Assembly (NCBI GenBank): GCA_020718965.1
Contig: DYRE01000088.1
Span: forward strand, 1-8,273
DNA: 8,273 bases
Source of the DNA: Desulfomonile tiedjei
GTDB taxonomy: Bacteria > Desulfobacterota > Desulfomonilia > Desulfomonilales > Desulfomonilaceae
Direction of reading: 5' to 3'
Part shown: piece by piece, positions 7,236-8,273 of the stretch
How positions within the stretch are numbered: position 1 is the first letter of the stretch
How the letters are laid out: each line of letters opens with the position of its first letter
The notes under the pieces: generated by a model
Told to the model about the DNA's origin: nothing
The model's input: the letters and a program-made list of their open reading frames with translations, nothing else
Database searches by the model: none
Translations under genes and position numbers: made by a program

Positions 7236-8273
7236 ATGAAAGAAATTTTTAAAAAAGACGCAGTGAACTACATTCTCAGAATGTATCTGCCAACATGGAA
7301 TTATGAGCAGCGAATTGAGGAAATCGTCCGTTTCTGTAATAAAACCGGTACCAGACATGTCATGTTTTTTACTGATGCTCAGCACATTGTCTGGAATCAG
7401 CTCACACTGAAAGAGGCCAGGCATGAGGCTGCGAATATCGCACGCGCAAAAAAACGGCTGGCCGGAGAAGGGATCAGGGTCGGAATAAATTCCTCCTACA
7501 ACCAGATGCAGTCGCGTTGGGATCACCGCAATCATAACGACTATGACTTCTGGGCGACTTACGCGGACGGGACCTGCGAATTTCGCACGCCCTGTCTGCT
7601 CGACCCCAAGCTGGACATTTATCTCGGCAAGTTTTACACTATTCTGGCAGAGACCGGTCCCGACTACATTTTCGTTGATGATGATCATCGGTATATGCTT
7701 CTAGGGATGAAAAATACCTGGGGCTGCTTCTGTGATCTGCATATCCAGAGATTCTCTGAAACTAGCGGTCTTAAGTGGACGCGAGAGACCCTGCATGACG
7801 CCTTGCTATCCGATATGCGGGTTCGCGGACAGTGGATCGATTTCCTTGGGAACCGGCTCATCGAAATCGCGGAAATCATCCGCAAGGCCGTCCACTCAGT
7901 GAATCCGGAAATTGAAGTCGGAATGATGGTCCCATGTGTCCATCCGCTTCCGACGATGGGGCATACTATAAAAAACATGGCAAAGGCCTTTAGTCCTGAC
8001 AGAAAAGCATTGCTTCGTCCATGCATTGGTCCGTATTCGGACCGCGACCGGCGCCAGATAATTCCAGGACTTTTCTACATGGATTTCATAGGACATATTC
8101 TTGGCGATGAAGCTGTCTATACTCCGGAAATAGAGACAACCTTTTTCAGCAGGCTGTCCAAGAGTCTTGCCATGGTGAGGTTCCACATCACGCATGGACT
8201 TCTGAACCGCATGAACAATCCTGCGCTCTCGTTATGCGGGTATGCGGGGGATTCTCCGTTCTTCGAACCGGCT
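7236..8273 (+). CDS. Probable TIM-barrel glycosidase-like protein (3' partial, start uncertain)
   Basis: The frame from ATG 7236 is open to the last base (346 codons, no stop), so the gene continues beyond the window. The ATG has only A-rich sequence upstream and no SD; the real start may be near 7113 or at TTG 7125. The protein alternates hydrophobic strands and helices like a (beta/alpha)8 barrel: TGTRHVMFFTDAQH, GEGIRVGINSSYNQ, TGPDYIFVDDDHR, EIEVGMMVPCVHP, and a late segment with LAMVRFHITHGLLNR. VDDDHR followed by WGCFCDLHIQRFSE resembles the strand-4 to helix-4 region of several GH-A-like hypothetical glycosidases, where D-D-x-R and GCxC..C..xF patterns recur. No signal peptide is visible from either candidate start. 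Its position after a fucosidase supports a glycan role. I do not recognise a specific CAZy family; a GH42-like or hypothetical-glycosyl-hydrolase family is my best guess. Confidence 0.7.
   Translation, partial: MKEIFKKDAVNYILRMYLPTWNYEQRIEEIVRFCNKTGTRHVMFFTDAQHIVWNQLTLKEARHEAANIARAKKRLAGEGIRVGINSSYNQMQSRWDHRNHNDYDFWATYADGTCEFRTPCLLDPKLDIYLGKFYTILAETGPDYIFVDDDHRYMLLGMKNTWGCFCDLHIQRFSETSGLKWTRETLHDALLSDMRVRGQWIDFLGNRLIEIAEIIRKAVHSVNPEIEVGMMVPCVHPLPTMGHTIKNMAKAFSPDRKALLRPCIGPYSDRDRRQIIPGLFYMDFIGHILGDEAVYTPEIETTFFSRLSKSLAMVRFHITHGLLNRMNNPALSLCGYAGDSPFFEPA

Noticed and set aside
7203..7688. Minus-strand open frame of 161 codons
   Set aside because: It lies opposite the last gene, whose + frame has clear protein-like structure; the minus translation has no recognisable motif.

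Overview
The window holds five genes, all on the + strand and tightly packed, with no convincing terminator or minus-strand gene between them. It looks like part of a polysaccharide-degradation operon. A pseudopilin-like gene with an H-X9-DG motif sits directly beside secreted carbohydrate-binding and glycoside-hydrolase genes. Together with SD-led genes of mixed GC content, this points to the Planctomycetota-Verrucomicrobiota-Lentisphaerota group, with Lentisphaerota (Victivallales-like) or Kiritimatiellota most likely. The phylum call is an inference from gene content, not from a marker gene.

Layout. (1) 1-689: 3' part of a type II-secretion/type IV-pilin-like prepilin of the DUF1559/H-X9-DG kind; its start lies before the window. 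(2) 712-2223: secreted non-catalytic protein with a CBM4/9-like and a CBM9/DOMON-like beta-sandwich. (3) 2248-5892: very large secreted GH42-like (beta-galactosidase-type) multidomain protein, with Rossmann-like domains flanking the enzyme part and a DnaJ-type CxxCxG...CxxCGGTG zinc-knuckle-like insert. (4) 5920-7095: GH29 alpha-L-fucosidase without a signal peptide. (5) about 7113 or 7236 to the window end: 5' part of a probable TIM-barrel glycosidase-like protein with no stop codon before the edge.

How they may work together (inference): the pilin-like protein and the CBM protein would sit in or outside the cell envelope and bind glycan. The secreted GH42-like protein would remove galactose-like or related residues, and the apparently cytoplasmic fucosidase would process imported fucosylated oligosaccharides. 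Fucosylated and galactosylated glycans such as mucin, algal fucans or plant xyloglucan are plausible substrates, but the sequence does not tell which.

Most worth checking: the start region of gene 5, where a perfect AAGGAGG lies 9 nt before an AAG codon one base away from ATG, in a frame that stays open into the gene; and the four-cysteine insert of the GH42-like protein.
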